Shown here piece after piece: positions 9,290 through 18,778 of a stretch of 64,000 nt of DNA; positions within the stretch are counted from its first letter, which is position 1, and the number at the start of each line of letters is the position of its first letter. Under the pieces are notes generated by a model. It did no database searches and was not told the origin of the DNA. It worked only from the letters and a program-made list of their open reading frames with translations. Source of the DNA: CBFHSF01 sp965661055 (lineage in GTDB: Bacteria > Bacteroidota > Bacteroidia > Flavobacteriales > Schleiferiaceae); contig CBFICS010000002.1 of NCBI GenBank assembly GCA_965661055.1, positions 1 through 64,000 on the forward strand. Direction: 5' to 3'. The position numbers were made by a program, and so were the translations under genes.

Positions 9290-9895
9290 CTATTTGTTTG
9301 CCTCATATCTCTTAGAAACTTCGTCCCAGTTCACTACATTGAAAAAGGCATCAATGTAATCTGGTCTTCTGTTTTGGTATTTTAAGTAGTATGCATGCTC
9401 CCATACATCTAGTCCTAAAATAGGGGTTCCTGAACATCCTACTGATGGCATTAATGGATTGTCTTGGTTGGGTGTTGAACATACTTCTACCTTACCTCCT
9501 TTGTTTACACAAAGCCAAGCCCAACCTGAACCGAACTGTGTAGCTGCAGCGTTTGAAAAAGTGTTTTTAAACTCTTCAAATGATCCAAAGGCTTCATTAA
9601 TTGCAGTAGCTAATGCCCCTGAAGGAGTTCCTCCTCCGTTTGGCCCCATAACTTCCCAGAATAAACAGTGGTTGTAGTACCCACCACCGTTGTTGCGGAT
9701 GGCTGCATTGTCTGAATGATGAGCCAAAAGGTCTTCGATAGACTTTCCTGCCATATCCGTTCCCTCAATAGCTGCATTTAACTTTGAAGTGTATCCTGCG
9801 TGGTGCTTGCCATGGTGAATTTCCATGGTTTGAGCATCAATATTTGGTTCTAGTGCATTATGTGCATATGGCAATGCTGGTAATTCAAAACTCAT
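9290..9895 (-). CDS. sodA: Superoxide dismutase, Fe/Mn family (Mn-type signature)
   Basis: Converts superoxide to oxygen and hydrogen peroxide. The 201-residue length is normal for the family. Metal ligands are His in IHHGKHHAGY, His in GGGYYNHCLFW, and Asp and His in LGLDVWEHAYYLKYQ. The GGG stretch before the second His, together with Gln in TPNQDNPLMP, is the arrangement typical of Mn or cambialistic enzymes rather than strict Fe enzymes. There is no signal peptide, so it is cytoplasmic. A TAGCTTTG promoter element lies 36 nt upstream and a terminator follows, so it is probably monocistronic. Confidence 0.97.
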   Translation of the reverse strand: MSFELPALPYAHNALEPNIDAQTMEIHHGKHHAGYTSKLNAAIEGTDMAGKSIEDLLAHHSDNAAIRNNGGGYYNHCLFWEVMGPNGGGTPSGALATAINEAFGSFEEFKNTFSNAAATQFGSGWAWLCVNKGGKVEVCSTPNQDNPLMPSVGCSGTPILGLDVWEHAYYLKYQNRRPDYIDAFFNVVNWDEVSKRYEANK

Positions 9896-9931
9896 ATCGT
9901 AAATTTTTTCTATTAATAATTATTTCTTTAA

Positions 9932-9939
9932 CAAAGCTA
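9932..9939 (-). promoter_or_regulatory. -7 element for sodA
   Basis: TAGCTTTG on the minus strand matches TAnnTTTG, ending 36 nt upstream of the sodA ATG. No clear -33 element was seen. Confidence 0.5.
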
Positions 9940-9993
9940 CAGCTATTTCAATTGACCTAAAAGAAGGATACATTGAATTTATTTATTTACCCA

Positions 9994-12423
9994 TTAATTA
10001 ACTTGATAGGCAAATGATATTTTAAAGGTCCAGTTGTCACTCATTACAGGTAAATGGTTAGGACCGTAACGGTAAAATGCTCCCGCTCCAAGTCCTAGGT
10101 ATCCGGTGTTAAACAAGTTAAACCTAATGATGTTATCCATTACTATCCCCGATTCATAAAATCCTTTGTCTAATGATTTGAAGTCAAAGCCCTTGTGGAA
10201 TTCTTTGTTCTTCAACGACCCAAAGCTTATCCCTTGGAAATACCTAAACTCGGGTCTAAACCATCCGGACCTCAACAATAACGGCCCAAAGTCATGCATA
10301 AAAAACAAGGCTGCATATTGATCAGAGGCAAATTCATTGAAACGCATGGTCTGAAAGGTGTTTTTCACGACCACGCTAAACGATGGATTAAAACTGGGTC
10401 TACCTCCAAAGGCTAGTGAATAAGGCACCGCGTTGTCAATAAAACCAGCTTCTAAGGTTATTAAGGTTCTTCCGAGTTGTGCGGTGTAATGGTCCCACTT
10501 GACTCCCAGCTCTACCTTGTTATAATCAAACTGTCCGTCCCACACGTTTTGTAATCCTCGCGCGTAAGCGATATTGATTACCGGATAATTACTTCCCATG
10601 GAAATTCTTTGTCCGAAGTTAGAGACCAACCTCTCTTTATACAGCCATCGCCAATTCAGCCTAGCTTCTGTGGTGGTAAAGGTTTGTGAACCGTCTGAAT
10701 CAACCGGAATGGGGGTAAATTGATAAAAATAAGTGGGCGAATGTTTTGCCTGACCAAAGCCTACCGAAAACTGCGAGTACTTCCAAAGCCTAAAGGCAAA
10801 GGTGGTAGACTTTTGCTCATAAAGGTCCATTTCTGTATTAAAGAATTGATTGGCAAAATTGGCCTTTCGCCAGTAATACAAATTAATGCCTCCAGGGTTT
10901 TTTACGTCGTTCTGATAATCAAAAGACCATGTGATTTCGTGCTTTTGACTAAGGTTTAATTGAAGTCGTGTACCATATTTCCAAGCCTTGTCATTAAAAC
11001 CATACCCAAAGTAACCTCCCACGCTAAAGTGTTCAGAAACCTCTTCGTTGGTATACAGCCCGGCTCCTAGGCGCAAGCCTTCGTAATCGTTATAGGCGAC
11101 TAGCTTTCTGGCTTCGACATTGATGGGACCAAAGGCTAAAAACCCTTGGTAGGCATGACGAGTAGAACGAAGAATAAAATCAAATTCATACTTGTCGCCT
11201 ATTTCTTCCATCTTTTTATAGGTAGCCTTCTCTTTGACCGAGAGTTCTTCCTTTCTATGAATCTCCCAAAACTCCTCTTTTACCTTTCCGGCCTTCTTGT
11301 CTAACTCTACCTCTTCAACACTGAATACTGAATCTGGTATGGGAATATCAATCTGTATGCTGTCTAGAAAACTCTTTCCCTTAAGCACTGCGCCCTGGTT
11401 TCTAAAAGGGACCTTCTCTAAGGTTAATTCAAAATTTAACTGGGTAGGAAACCAAACATCATTGGGCTGTAAGGTGTACATCTGTTCAATAAACAGGTGA
11501 ATTTTTCCCTTGTTAAAGGGCTCGGCAGAAACGTATTCTATGGCCCAATGCCTTGTGTTAATGTGCATGATTCCTTTAAATCCATCAAAGTTGGCCCCGC
11601 TCTCTGGATAGTATTTAATAACAAAGGTGGTGTCTCCCGGAATGGTATACAGGGTGTCGTAAATGAAGTACACGTAATTGTCGTCTGCCCCGTCGGCAAT
11701 GGGATTTAAAAACACCTTATTGGTAAGCTTAATGGTGTTGTCATAAAAAGCAAAATGACCCACATCGTTGGGTACCATTCCAAAATTGGGCTCCTCAAAT
11801 CCAGAGATTCTCGTGCCAATCACTACTTCCTTTTGATTGTTTGGCTCTTTAAAAAACTTCTCGGTTACCGACTCAATAACCAATAAATGGTTAGTTTTTG
11901 ACTGAATGACATCCTCCTTCCACTGGGCTGAGTCTTCTGAAGACATCGCAGAATCAGCGGTAAGGTCGTAGGTGATGAGGTTCTTATTATAACTTCGGTA
12001 ATAGTAAGAGTCCATCAATTTAGGATCATTGACTTCCTTGTTTTTTATCGTGTTTCTAATGATGCGAAGGGCTGGATTTTCATTGGCCATTAACTCAACC
12101 TCATTCAACGACTCTACATTGGGGTCTAACAAAATGGTCCATGTTCCGGTACGAGGGACATCAGATTTCACAAAAGTGGCCGTCTTGTACCCAATGGTTG
12201 ACACTTCAACTTCTTTAATATCTGAATAATTGTCTATTACAAAGTATCCTTTATCGTCTGTGGTGACTCCTAGCTTTTTATCAATATTGTAGACTACGTG
12301 AGCAAATAACAACGGACTTCCGTCTTCGGCATCAATCACACGGCCCTTAACAGCCTGCGAGTAGGCCGTTTGAGCGAGAGTTGTCAGAGTGAGAATAAAT
12401 AAATATCTAAGAGAACTTTTCAA
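9994..12423 (-). CDS. DUF5686 / carboxypeptidase-regulatory-like outer-membrane protein
   Basis: About 809 residues with a signal peptide (MKSSLRYLFILTLTTLAQTA, then YSQ). A carboxypeptidase-D regulatory-like beta-sandwich follows (KGRVIDAEDGSPLLFAHVVY), then a long DUF5686 region that reads as an outer-membrane barrel ending SFAYQVN. DUF5686 proteins are common in Bacteroidota and have no established role. Start choice is unusual: no in-frame ATG exists at the 5' end. The TTG at 12421-12423 gives an ideal signal peptide and sits 22 nt after a TATATTTG promoter element. The longer in-frame TTG at 12465 would lie upstream of that promoter. An out-of-frame ATG at 12435-12437 would enter this frame with one extra A in a nearby A5 run, so a small sequence error is possible. 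Confidence 0.85.
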   Translation of the reverse strand: MKSSLRYLFILTLTTLAQTAYSQAVKGRVIDAEDGSPLLFAHVVYNIDKKLGVTTDDKGYFVIDNYSDIKEVEVSTIGYKTATFVKSDVPRTGTWTILLDPNVESLNEVELMANENPALRIIRNTIKNKEVNDPKLMDSYYYRSYNKNLITYDLTADSAMSSEDSAQWKEDVIQSKTNHLLVIESVTEKFFKEPNNQKEVVIGTRISGFEEPNFGMVPNDVGHFAFYDNTIKLTNKVFLNPIADGADDNYVYFIYDTLYTIPGDTTFVIKYYPESGANFDGFKGIMHINTRHWAIEYVSAEPFNKGKIHLFIEQMYTLQPNDVWFPTQLNFELTLEKVPFRNQGAVLKGKSFLDSIQIDIPIPDSVFSVEEVELDKKAGKVKEEFWEIHRKEELSVKEKATYKKMEEIGDKYEFDFILRSTRHAYQGFLAFGPINVEARKLVAYNDYEGLRLGAGLYTNEEVSEHFSVGGYFGYGFNDKAWKYGTRLQLNLSQKHEITWSFDYQNDVKNPGGINLYYWRKANFANQFFNTEMDLYEQKSTTFAFRLWKYSQFSVGFGQAKHSPTYFYQFTPIPVDSDGSQTFTTTEARLNWRWLYKERLVSNFGQRISMGSNYPVINIAYARGLQNVWDGQFDYNKVELGVKWDHYTAQLGRTLITLEAGFIDNAVPYSLAFGGRPSFNPSFSVVVKNTFQTMRFNEFASDQYAALFFMHDFGPLLLRSGWFRPEFRYFQGISFGSLKNKEFHKGFDFKSLDKGFYESGIVMDNIIRFNLFNTGYLGLGAGAFYRYGPNHLPVMSDNWTFKISFAYQVN

Positions 12424-12445
12424 GTTTTTCTTTCCATGTTTCTTC

Positions 12446-12453
12446 CAAATATA
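12446..12453 (-). promoter_or_regulatory. -7 element for the DUF5686 gene
   Basis: TATATTTG on the minus strand, ending 22 nt before the TTG start at 12423. Its position inside the longer reading frame supports the shorter start. Confidence 0.5.
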
Positions 12454-12520
12454 ATAATCATTCAACGGGTTTTTTCTTATTATTTTAAATAACTTTCACT
12501 TTGTAAACAATTGTGATTTA

Positions 12521-15500
12521 ATGACACAGAATCCACGTCTATCTGTTTTTGACGCTTCCGCGGGATCGGGAAAAACTTTTCAGCTCGTTGTTCAATACCT
12601 TTCGCTGTGCTTATCAAGCCCCAGTCCGGAGTATTATCAAAGGGTGCTTGCCATAACCTTTACCAATAAGGCTGCGGCCGAAATGAAAGAACGCATTCTC
12701 GTAACCTTGGACTTGATTTCACGAGGAATGGACACCCCAGAAGCGGACATTATTTCTCAAAAAACGCAACTTTCAAAGGAGGCACTGACCGAAAGAGCCG
12801 CAAGGATGAGAACGCATATTCTTCACAATTACCACTCATTCTCTATTTCGACCATAGACTTCTTTACCCATAAAATCATTAGGACCTTTGCCAACGATCT
12901 AGACCTGCCGCATGCCTTTGAAGTGGAGTTAGATGAGAAGAGCTTGCGCGTAGAGGCCATTGATTCTATGTTGACTAAAGTAGGACACGACCCAAGGGTG
13001 ACGGAGGTTTTGCTTCAATTTATCAAAGAGCAATTGGGTCAAGACAAGTCGTGGAAGGTCGAAACTAAGTTACAAGACATATCATCTGTTATTTCTCAAG
13101 AAAACAGTATTAAGTCTTTAGAAAACCTAAAAACCAAAGACATTGACACCTTTTTAAAGGCCCAAACCGAAATGAAGGCCTTTATGAAATCTATTGAAGG
13201 TCAACTGAAAAAAATAGGTAAAGAAGGTTGTAAGGTTATTGGAAACATCACTCCTTCTAGCTTTGTGGGTGGAAGAAACACCTTAGTAGGAATTTTTCAA
13301 AAGTGGAGCAGCGGAACCCTGGCCCCATTGAACAAAACGGTCTTGTCTTTTCTTGAAGGGAAGTTTACTAGTGCCAAGGCACCAGCTCACGACGTGGCAG
13401 ACATTGAGGCCATTGCCGACGTGCTAGGGGCGCTGATTTCTGATGCCAATGAGCTGTTAACTCCAGAGGTGATTTCTAAGTACACGCTGTACAACGAAGC
13501 CATGAAGAATATTTTCAGCCTGGCCTTGCTCAATGAAATAAACCTTGAACTTCAACAATTAAAGGTCGATCAGCAGAAAATTCCGATATCTGACTTTAAC
13601 CGACTGATAAACGAACAAATTAAGGACCAACCCACCCCATACATTTACGAGAGACTCGGAGAAAAATACAAGCACTTTTTTATTGATGAGTTTCAAGACA
13701 CTAGCTTTTTACAGTTCACCAATTTGCTGCCGCTCATCAACAATGCCCTAGCAGAAAACGGAACATGCCTTTTGGTGGGCGACGCCAAACAGTCTATCTA
13801 TCGCTGGCGCGGAGGAGATGCTTCCTTGTTTATTCAACTCTCTGAAAAGGGAAAGAATGAAAAACTGACGTTTGACAACGGGCACTCTCTCATTGCCGAA
13901 TCACAAAAGGTTTCTCTGGATGATAATTATCGGTCTGCTGCTAACATTGTAACCTTTAATACCGACTTTTTTCAATCGATTTCTTCGGTCTTTTCAGACG
14001 ATTTGTTTTCTAAGCTCTACCAGTCATCAGGGCAAAAAATCATAAAGTCAAATCCGGGATATATTTATGTTGAAGGATTTACGAAAGACCAAAAAGACAT
14101 TGACCCTATAGTCAAAACAACTCTTGAAATAAAGCGATTGGTGGAAGAAGAAAAAGCCTTTCACTACCGCGACATTTGTCTTCTCTTTAGAAAAAACAAG
14201 GAGGCCCGAAAAGCGGTTGACTATTTGTTGAAACAAAACATCCCGGTGTTGTCTTCTGATGCTTTATACATTGGTTCTTCGCCTTTTGTTCAGCTGATTC
14301 TTTCCTTTTTAGCTCTTTTTGCCAAGGGCTATGAATCGCAGAGAGCCTGGCAGTTTGCTGTAAACTATTGCCGAGCCTTTGATCTGGCAGAAGACAAAAA
14401 ACACGAATTCATCTCTTCATTAATTCACCTTTCTGAGAATGATTTTTGGAAGACCCTAAGAGAAATCCATCAAGACCTAAATCCTCACCTTTGGAGTGGC
14501 AAAACGCTTTTTTCACTGGTTGAAACGGCCTTGCATAGCTTTGGACTGCTAACCCATGAAGACGCCTACCTTCAAGGGTTTTTAGACTTGACGCTTGAAT
14601 TCTCTAAGTCTAAAGACGGATCGTCGTCGGGATTTTTAGATTGGTGGGAAGAATCGGGAAGTAAAAAAACCGTGGCGGCGTCAGAGGCGACCAATGCCGT
14701 TGAAATTTTAACCCTGCACAAAGCTAAAGGGCTTCAATTCCCCGTCGTGTTTATTCCCTTTGCAAATTGGCCCATAAGACCGAGTATGTCTTCTCATGAA
14801 TGGTATAAAAATGAGTTTGAATCACTGGGAGAAGTTGATTTCTACCTTTCGGTAACAGAGTCTAAAGCAAAAGATATTGGCGGATCGTATAGTGATAAAT
14901 ACCTTGAGTCTTTTCAGTTGCACCTGTTTGACGCCATCAATATGCTATATGTGGCCATGACCAGACCGGTTGAAAGGCTGTACATGTATGTTCCCCCGTT
15001 TAGAGAAAAAAACATCGGGACCTTTATTCAGAATTACATTCAAGAACAAACAGGATCTTTAATTTATGAAATTGGGGAGAGAACTCCAGCTCAAAAAGCC
15101 CAAGAGTTACCAGCCGAAAGGAAAAGAGGCACTTGGGATGTGAATCCTTGGGAAGATAAACTAAGCCTATCGTCGTCGGCTCCTCCCCATTGGTATGAAG
15201 GGGGAAAAAGTCCGAGGTTTTGGGGAAACCTAGTACATGCGGTACTTGAACACACCAATAATCCGCAATCACAAATTGACCGCTTTACATGGGAAGGAAA
15301 AATCAATGATGGTGAAGCCAAAACGCTGGCAAGGATCATTCAAGAAATTGTTCACCACCCAGAGCTAGAAGAGTACTATTCAGAAAACTCAAAATCTCTT
15401 AACGAAAGAGATATTTTAGTTCCAGAATTTTCATCGAAAAGACCCGACAAAATGGTCTTACACTCTGATAAGTCTTTAACTCTAATAGATTATAAAACCG

Positions 15501-15634
15501 GAGAAAAACTCAACAAGCACGTCAAACAGATTGATGAATACGGACAATTGCTTGAAGAGGCCGGATATGAAAAAATTGAAAAAGTGTTGATCTACGTATC
15601 TGAAAAGGTAGAGGAAGTGATTAAATGGACATAA
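12521..15634 (+). CDS. UvrD-family helicase-nuclease, AddA-like
   Basis: Predicted ATP-dependent DNA helicase/exonuclease of 1037 residues, as used in double-strand break resection (AddA/RecB role). Superfamily 1 motifs appear in order: Walker A SAGSGKTF near residue 15, ITFTNKAAAEMKER, Walker B FIDEFQDTS near 390, VGDAKQSIYRWRGGD, DDNYRS, and LTLHKAKGLQFPVVFIP near 730. The C-terminus carries a PD-(D/E)xK RecB-type nuclease: LVHAVLEH near 910, DKMVLHSD, then LIDYKTGEKL near 1000. AddA normally needs AddB, which would be expected beside it, but both neighbours here are unrelated. Its 3' end overlaps the convergent TSUP gene by 14 bp. Confidence 0.92.
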   Translation: MTQNPRLSVFDASAGSGKTFQLVVQYLSLCLSSPSPEYYQRVLAITFTNKAAAEMKERILVTLDLISRGMDTPEADIISQKTQLSKEALTERAARMRTHILHNYHSFSISTIDFFTHKIIRTFANDLDLPHAFEVELDEKSLRVEAIDSMLTKVGHDPRVTEVLLQFIKEQLGQDKSWKVETKLQDISSVISQENSIKSLENLKTKDIDTFLKAQTEMKAFMKSIEGQLKKIGKEGCKVIGNITPSSFVGGRNTLVGIFQKWSSGTLAPLNKTVLSFLEGKFTSAKAPAHDVADIEAIADVLGALISDANELLTPEVISKYTLYNEAMKNIFSLALLNEINLELQQLKVDQQKIPISDFNRLINEQIKDQPTPYIYERLGEKYKHFFIDEFQDTSFLQFTNLLPLINNALAENGTCLLVGDAKQSIYRWRGGDASLFIQLSEKGKNEKLTFDNGHSLIAESQKVSLDDNYRSAANIVTFNTDFFQSISSVFSDDLFSKLYQSSGQKIIKSNPGYIYVEGFTKDQKDIDPIVKTTLEIKRLVEEEKAFHYRDICLLFRKNKEARKAVDYLLKQNIPVLSSDALYIGSSPFVQLILSFLALFAKGYESQRAWQFAVNYCRAFDLAEDKKHEFISSLIHLSENDFWKTLREIHQDLNPHLWSGKTLFSLVETALHSFGLLTHEDAYLQGFLDLTLEFSKSKDGSSSGFLDWWEESGSKKTVAASEATNAVEILTLHKAKGLQFPVVFIPFANWPIRPSMSSHEWYKNEFESLGEVDFYLSVTESKAKDIGGSYSDKYLESFQLHLFDAINMLYVAMTRPVERLYMYVPPFREKNIGTFIQNYIQEQTGSLIYEIGERTPAQKAQELPAERKRGTWDVNPWEDKLSLSSSAPPHWYEGGKSPRFWGNLVHAVLEHTNNPQSQIDRFTWEGKINDGEAKTLARIIQEIVHHPELEEYYSENSKSLNERDILVPEFSSKRPDKMVLHSDKSLTLIDYKTGEKLNKHVKQIDEYGQLLEEAGYEKIEKVLIYVSEKVEEVIKWT

Positions 15635-16415
15635 TTTGTTGGGTCAAGATCAAAGCACCCACTAACAACACAAAATAACCAAATAGGGGTTTTAGCTTGG
15701 CACCAGAAATGACTTTAGACAAATACGTACCCACAAAGATTCCGATCAGGGCTAACCCGATAAATAAACCTAAAAATCCAAAATCAATTTCTACGCTTTC
15801 GCTTTGAAGGTCACCAAAAAATCCCAAAAGGGAATTTACGGAGATTATGAGCAAGGAGGTGCCAATAGCCCTTTTCATATCTAGCTTGGCCAAGTAAACC
15901 AAAGAGGGCACGATGATAAATCCACCGCCTGCGCCCACAAAACCAGTGACAAGACCCACCAACAAGCCTTGAAGTAAAAGTCCTAAGCCGTTTATTTCGC
16001 CCTTTGCGGGCTCAGGACTCTTCCCAAAAATCATTTTTATACTGGCCAAAAGCATCAATGCCGCAAACGAAACCAAAACCAACAAATCTTTAGAAATGAC
16101 CACCGATCCCGTCTCAAAAAGAGTCTCGGGTAATGAGGGCATGATGAGGCGTCGCGTAAGGTAAACCGACAACAAAGAAGAGGACCCAAACCAAAGGGCC
16201 ACTTTAAAATCAACACAGTGTTTTTTAAAGTAGTTTATTCCTCCCGCGAAAGCGGAAACCCCAACAATGACCAACGAATAGGAAGTAGCCAAAACGGCAT
16301 CCATACCAAAGGCATAAATCAAAATAGGGACCGTTAAAATACTTCCCCCACCGCCAATAAGACCAAGGGTAACTCCCATTAAAATGGCTCCAATAAATCC
16401 GAGTATCTCTATCAT
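15621..16415 (-). CDS. TSUP family (TauE/SafE-like) membrane transporter
   Basis: Inner-membrane permease of 264 residues from the ATG at 16415. The family moves sulfite, sulfoacetate or related anions, or is involved in their export; the substrate here is unknown. Two sequence-related halves each begin with a glycine-rich helix (TLGLIGGGGSILTVPIL and TGFVGAGGGFIIVPSL). About eight hydrophobic segments are visible. A longer in-frame reading to 16601 exists but its first 62 residues look non-coding and overlap the divergent M28 gene. A TACTTTTG element ending 5 nt upstream of this ATG supports the shorter start and suggests a leaderless message. Confidence 0.93.
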   Translation of the reverse strand: MIEILGFIGAILMGVTLGLIGGGGSILTVPILIYAFGMDAVLATSYSLVIVGVSAFAGGINYFKKHCVDFKVALWFGSSSLLSVYLTRRLIMPSLPETLFETGSVVISKDLLVLVSFAALMLLASIKMIFGKSPEPAKGEINGLGLLLQGLLVGLVTGFVGAGGGFIIVPSLVYLAKLDMKRAIGTSLLIISVNSLLGFFGDLQSESVEIDFGFLGLFIGLALIGIFVGTYLSKVISGAKLKPLFGYFVLLVGALILTQQIMSI

Positions 16416-16420
16416 CGCTG

Positions 16421-16428
16421 CAAAAGTA
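16421..16428 (-). promoter_or_regulatory. -7 element for the TSUP gene (leaderless arrangement)
   Basis: TACTTTTG on the minus strand with only 5 nt between it and the ATG at 16415. Confidence 0.5.
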
Positions 16429-16494
16429 AAATCTGTTGGCCTAACGAAAGTGACTTGAGTCATAAATTTATTATTTTCACAGCAAAGAAGAACC

Positions 16495-17868
16495 ATGAAA
16501 AAACTTTTTAGCCTTTGCGCGTTGAGTCTTGGAATAGCAACTTCAGCACAAACAGAAGATGCGGCGGTAATAAAGTCGTTGTACAATACAGCACTGAACA
16601 AGCAATACGCCTATGAGCTTTTACACGACTTGTGTAAAGACATCGGTCCGCGCCCGGCGGGATCAGAAAATGCAGAAGCCGCAGTGCAATGGGCTAAAAT
16701 GGTGATGGACTCTTTAGGAGCCGACCGCGTAATGCTTCAAGAAGTAGAGGTGCCTCATTGGGTGCGTGGAGAAGCAGAAACCGCCCTCTTAAACGGCAAA
16801 GAAGCGTTGGCGGTTTGCGCCTTAGGCGGATCAATCGGCACGCAAAATAGCACAAACGGTACTTTGACGGCAGAAGTTATTGAGGTTACCTCTTTTGAGG
16901 AGTTAAAAGCCCTAGGAAAAGAAAAAGTAGAGGGAAAATTCGTTTTTTACAATCGTCCGATGGACCCCAGCCTTATCAACACCGGCTTTGCTTATGGCGG
17001 TGCGGTAAACCAACGTTGGGCAGGAGCTTTAGAAGCTTCAAAGTACGGTGCCGTAGGGGTTTTGGTGAGATCTATGACCCTTTTAAAAGATGATTATCCA
17101 CACACCGGAAGCATGAGTTATGAGGGTGCAGAAGAAAAAATTCCCGCGGCAGCGGTAAGCATTGTTGCTGCCGAAAAATTACACGAGGCACTGAGTGAAA
17201 ACAAAGTAACCACAGTTTCACTTACCATGAAATGTAAAGACCTACCCCGCACCCAGTCTTATAATGTAATTGGTGAATGGACAGGCACAGAATATCCTGA
17301 AGAGTACATTGTAGTTGGCGGACATTTAGATTCTTGGGAGTTGGGTGAAGGAGCGCAAGACGATGGCGCTGGGTCTACCCAGTCAATGGCCATACCCTAC
17401 TACCTCAGCAAGATTAACTACAAAACCAAGCACACCTTGCGCGTGGTGCTTTTTATGAATGAAGAATACGGACTTGACGGAGCTAAAAAGTACGCTGCCA
17501 ATGCCCTTTTGACCCATGAAAATCACTTGGCGGCCATAGAGTCTGATGGTGGATCGGGGGCACCGAGAGGGTTTGGAATTGAAGGAAGTGAAGCCACCCT
17601 AGAAAGGGTACGTAACTACCGTGAGTTGTTCGCCCCTTATGGAATTTTTGAGTTTCCGAGCAGTCATTCCGGCGCCGATGTTGGCCAATTAGACAAGACC
17701 AAAACCTTGTTGATAGGTTACCGTGCAGACAATCAAAGGTATTTTGACTTTCACCATGCAGCCACCGATGTTTTTGAAAGTATTCACCCCAGAGAGTTGG
17801 AGCTAGGTGCCGCCAGTATGGCCGGAATGATTTACCTAATAGACAAGTACAAATTAGGCGTACAATAA
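16495..17868 (+). CDS. M28 family zinc aminopeptidase
   Basis: Exported peptidase of 457 residues with a signal peptide of about 19 residues (ending ATSAQ). A PA-like insertion precedes the catalytic zinc domain. Ligand and catalytic motifs are HLDSW (His, Asp), AQDDGAGS (bridging Asp), NEEYGLDGA (Glu-Glu), ESDGG (Asp) and FHHAATDVF (His). All co-catalytic zinc ligands of the M28 family are therefore present. It probably releases N-terminal amino acids from peptides in the periplasm or outside. It is divergent from the TSUP gene and convergent with the LpxH-like gene, with a 1-bp gap. Confidence 0.94.
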   Translation: MKKLFSLCALSLGIATSAQTEDAAVIKSLYNTALNKQYAYELLHDLCKDIGPRPAGSENAEAAVQWAKMVMDSLGADRVMLQEVEVPHWVRGEAETALLNGKEALAVCALGGSIGTQNSTNGTLTAEVIEVTSFEELKALGKEKVEGKFVFYNRPMDPSLINTGFAYGGAVNQRWAGALEASKYGAVGVLVRSMTLLKDDYPHTGSMSYEGAEEKIPAAAVSIVAAEKLHEALSENKVTTVSLTMKCKDLPRTQSYNVIGEWTGTEYPEEYIVVGGHLDSWELGEGAQDDGAGSTQSMAIPYYLSKINYKTKHTLRVVLFMNEEYGLDGAKKYAANALLTHENHLAAIESDGGSGAPRGFGIEGSEATLERVRNYRELFAPYGIFEFPSSHSGADVGQLDKTKTLLIGYRADNQRYFDFHHAATDVFESIHPRELELGAASMAGMIYLIDKYKLGVQ

Positions 17869-17869
17869 A

Positions 17870-18649
17870 TCAAAAGGTATCATAAATAAACGGACTGTCC
17901 TCATCAATGTAGTTCTTTAATGAGAGATTTTCTCCGTCGTACTCTGCATAGGTAAAGTATTGAATCCAATCACCTAAGTTTACATACTTAGCCTGGTCAA
18001 TGTCTATGCATAACGGCAGGTGTCTATGTCCGAAAACATAGTAATCATGCGGATTTTTAGCTTGAATTTCTGCACAGTAAACGGCAAGCCACTCTTCTCT
18101 TGCCCCGCGGTAAATGGCGTCATCGCCCCCCGTGTGCTGGCGGCTGGTTTTGCTGAAGTAATCGGCAAGACCAATACCAAAGTTAGGGTGTAGGCGCGCA
18201 AAGCACCACTGCAAAAACTTATTAGCAAAAACCTTTTTCAAAAACTTATAGCCGTGGTCTCCAGGACCGAGACCATCGCCGTGACCTATCATGAACTTCT
18301 TTCCGTTAAAAATTCTCTCTATCGGCTCACGGTTTAAGGTCGCCCCAATTTCTTTGGGTAGATAATCAAAGATCCACATATCGTGGTTACCGGTAAAAAA
18401 ATGGATTTTTATTCCGCTATCGGCCAGCTCTGCCAGTTTCCCCAGGGCCCTTACATGTCCGCGAGGCACCGCCTTTTTGTACTCAAACCAGAAGTCAAAA
18501 AGATCACCTACCACAAAAATTTCTCCTGCATCGGCGCGCACCTCTTCTAGCCAAGTGACGAAAAGCTTTTCTCTTTCTAGGCTAGACACCTCATTGGGGG
18601 CCCCTAAATGCAAATCAGAAATAAAATAAATTTTCTTGCCAGGCGTCAT
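17870..18649 (-). CDS. lpxH: UDP-2,3-diacylglucosamine diphosphatase, LpxH-like
   Basis: Calcineurin-fold metallophosphoesterase of 259 residues. It is predicted to hydrolyse UDP-2,3-diacylglucosamine to lipid X in lipid A synthesis at the inner membrane. Motifs in order: SDLHLG, VGDLFDFWFEY, TGNHDMW, GHGDGLGPGDHG and FGHRHLP. The DLFDFW and GHGDG forms are characteristic of the LpxH group rather than general phosphoesterases. The ATG at 18649 is preferred over the TTG at 18661: it begins right at the first beta strand, and TACCTTTG lies 33 nt upstream. The symbol is by family resemblance, as paralogues exist in Bacteroidota. Confidence 0.88.
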   Translation of the reverse strand: MTPGKKIYFISDLHLGAPNEVSSLEREKLFVTWLEEVRADAGEIFVVGDLFDFWFEYKKAVPRGHVRALGKLAELADSGIKIHFFTGNHDMWIFDYLPKEIGATLNREPIERIFNGKKFMIGHGDGLGPGDHGYKFLKKVFANKFLQWCFARLHPNFGIGLADYFSKTSRQHTGGDDAIYRGAREEWLAVYCAEIQAKNPHDYYVFGHRHLPLCIDIDQAKYVNLGDWIQYFTYAEYDGENLSLKNYIDEDSPFIYDTF

Positions 18650-18682
18650 AGAAATCGTCAAAATGGTTTTTTACCTTAAGGC

Positions 18683-18690
18683 CAAAGGTA
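18683..18690 (-). promoter_or_regulatory. -7 element for the lpxH-like gene
   Basis: TACCTTTG on the minus strand, 33 nt upstream of the chosen ATG. Confidence 0.5.
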
Positions 18691-18778
18691 GTGAACAGAA
18701 ACTTCCACGACAAGGTAAAAAATTCAATCACCCTTTCGGGGGAATGTGAGGTGTTGAAAATTGAAAACAACGCACAAA

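Noticed and set aside
9164..9385. 73-residue plus-strand reading frame between the REC protein and sodA
   Set aside because: It starts with TTG, crosses a strong terminator and runs antisense into sodA.
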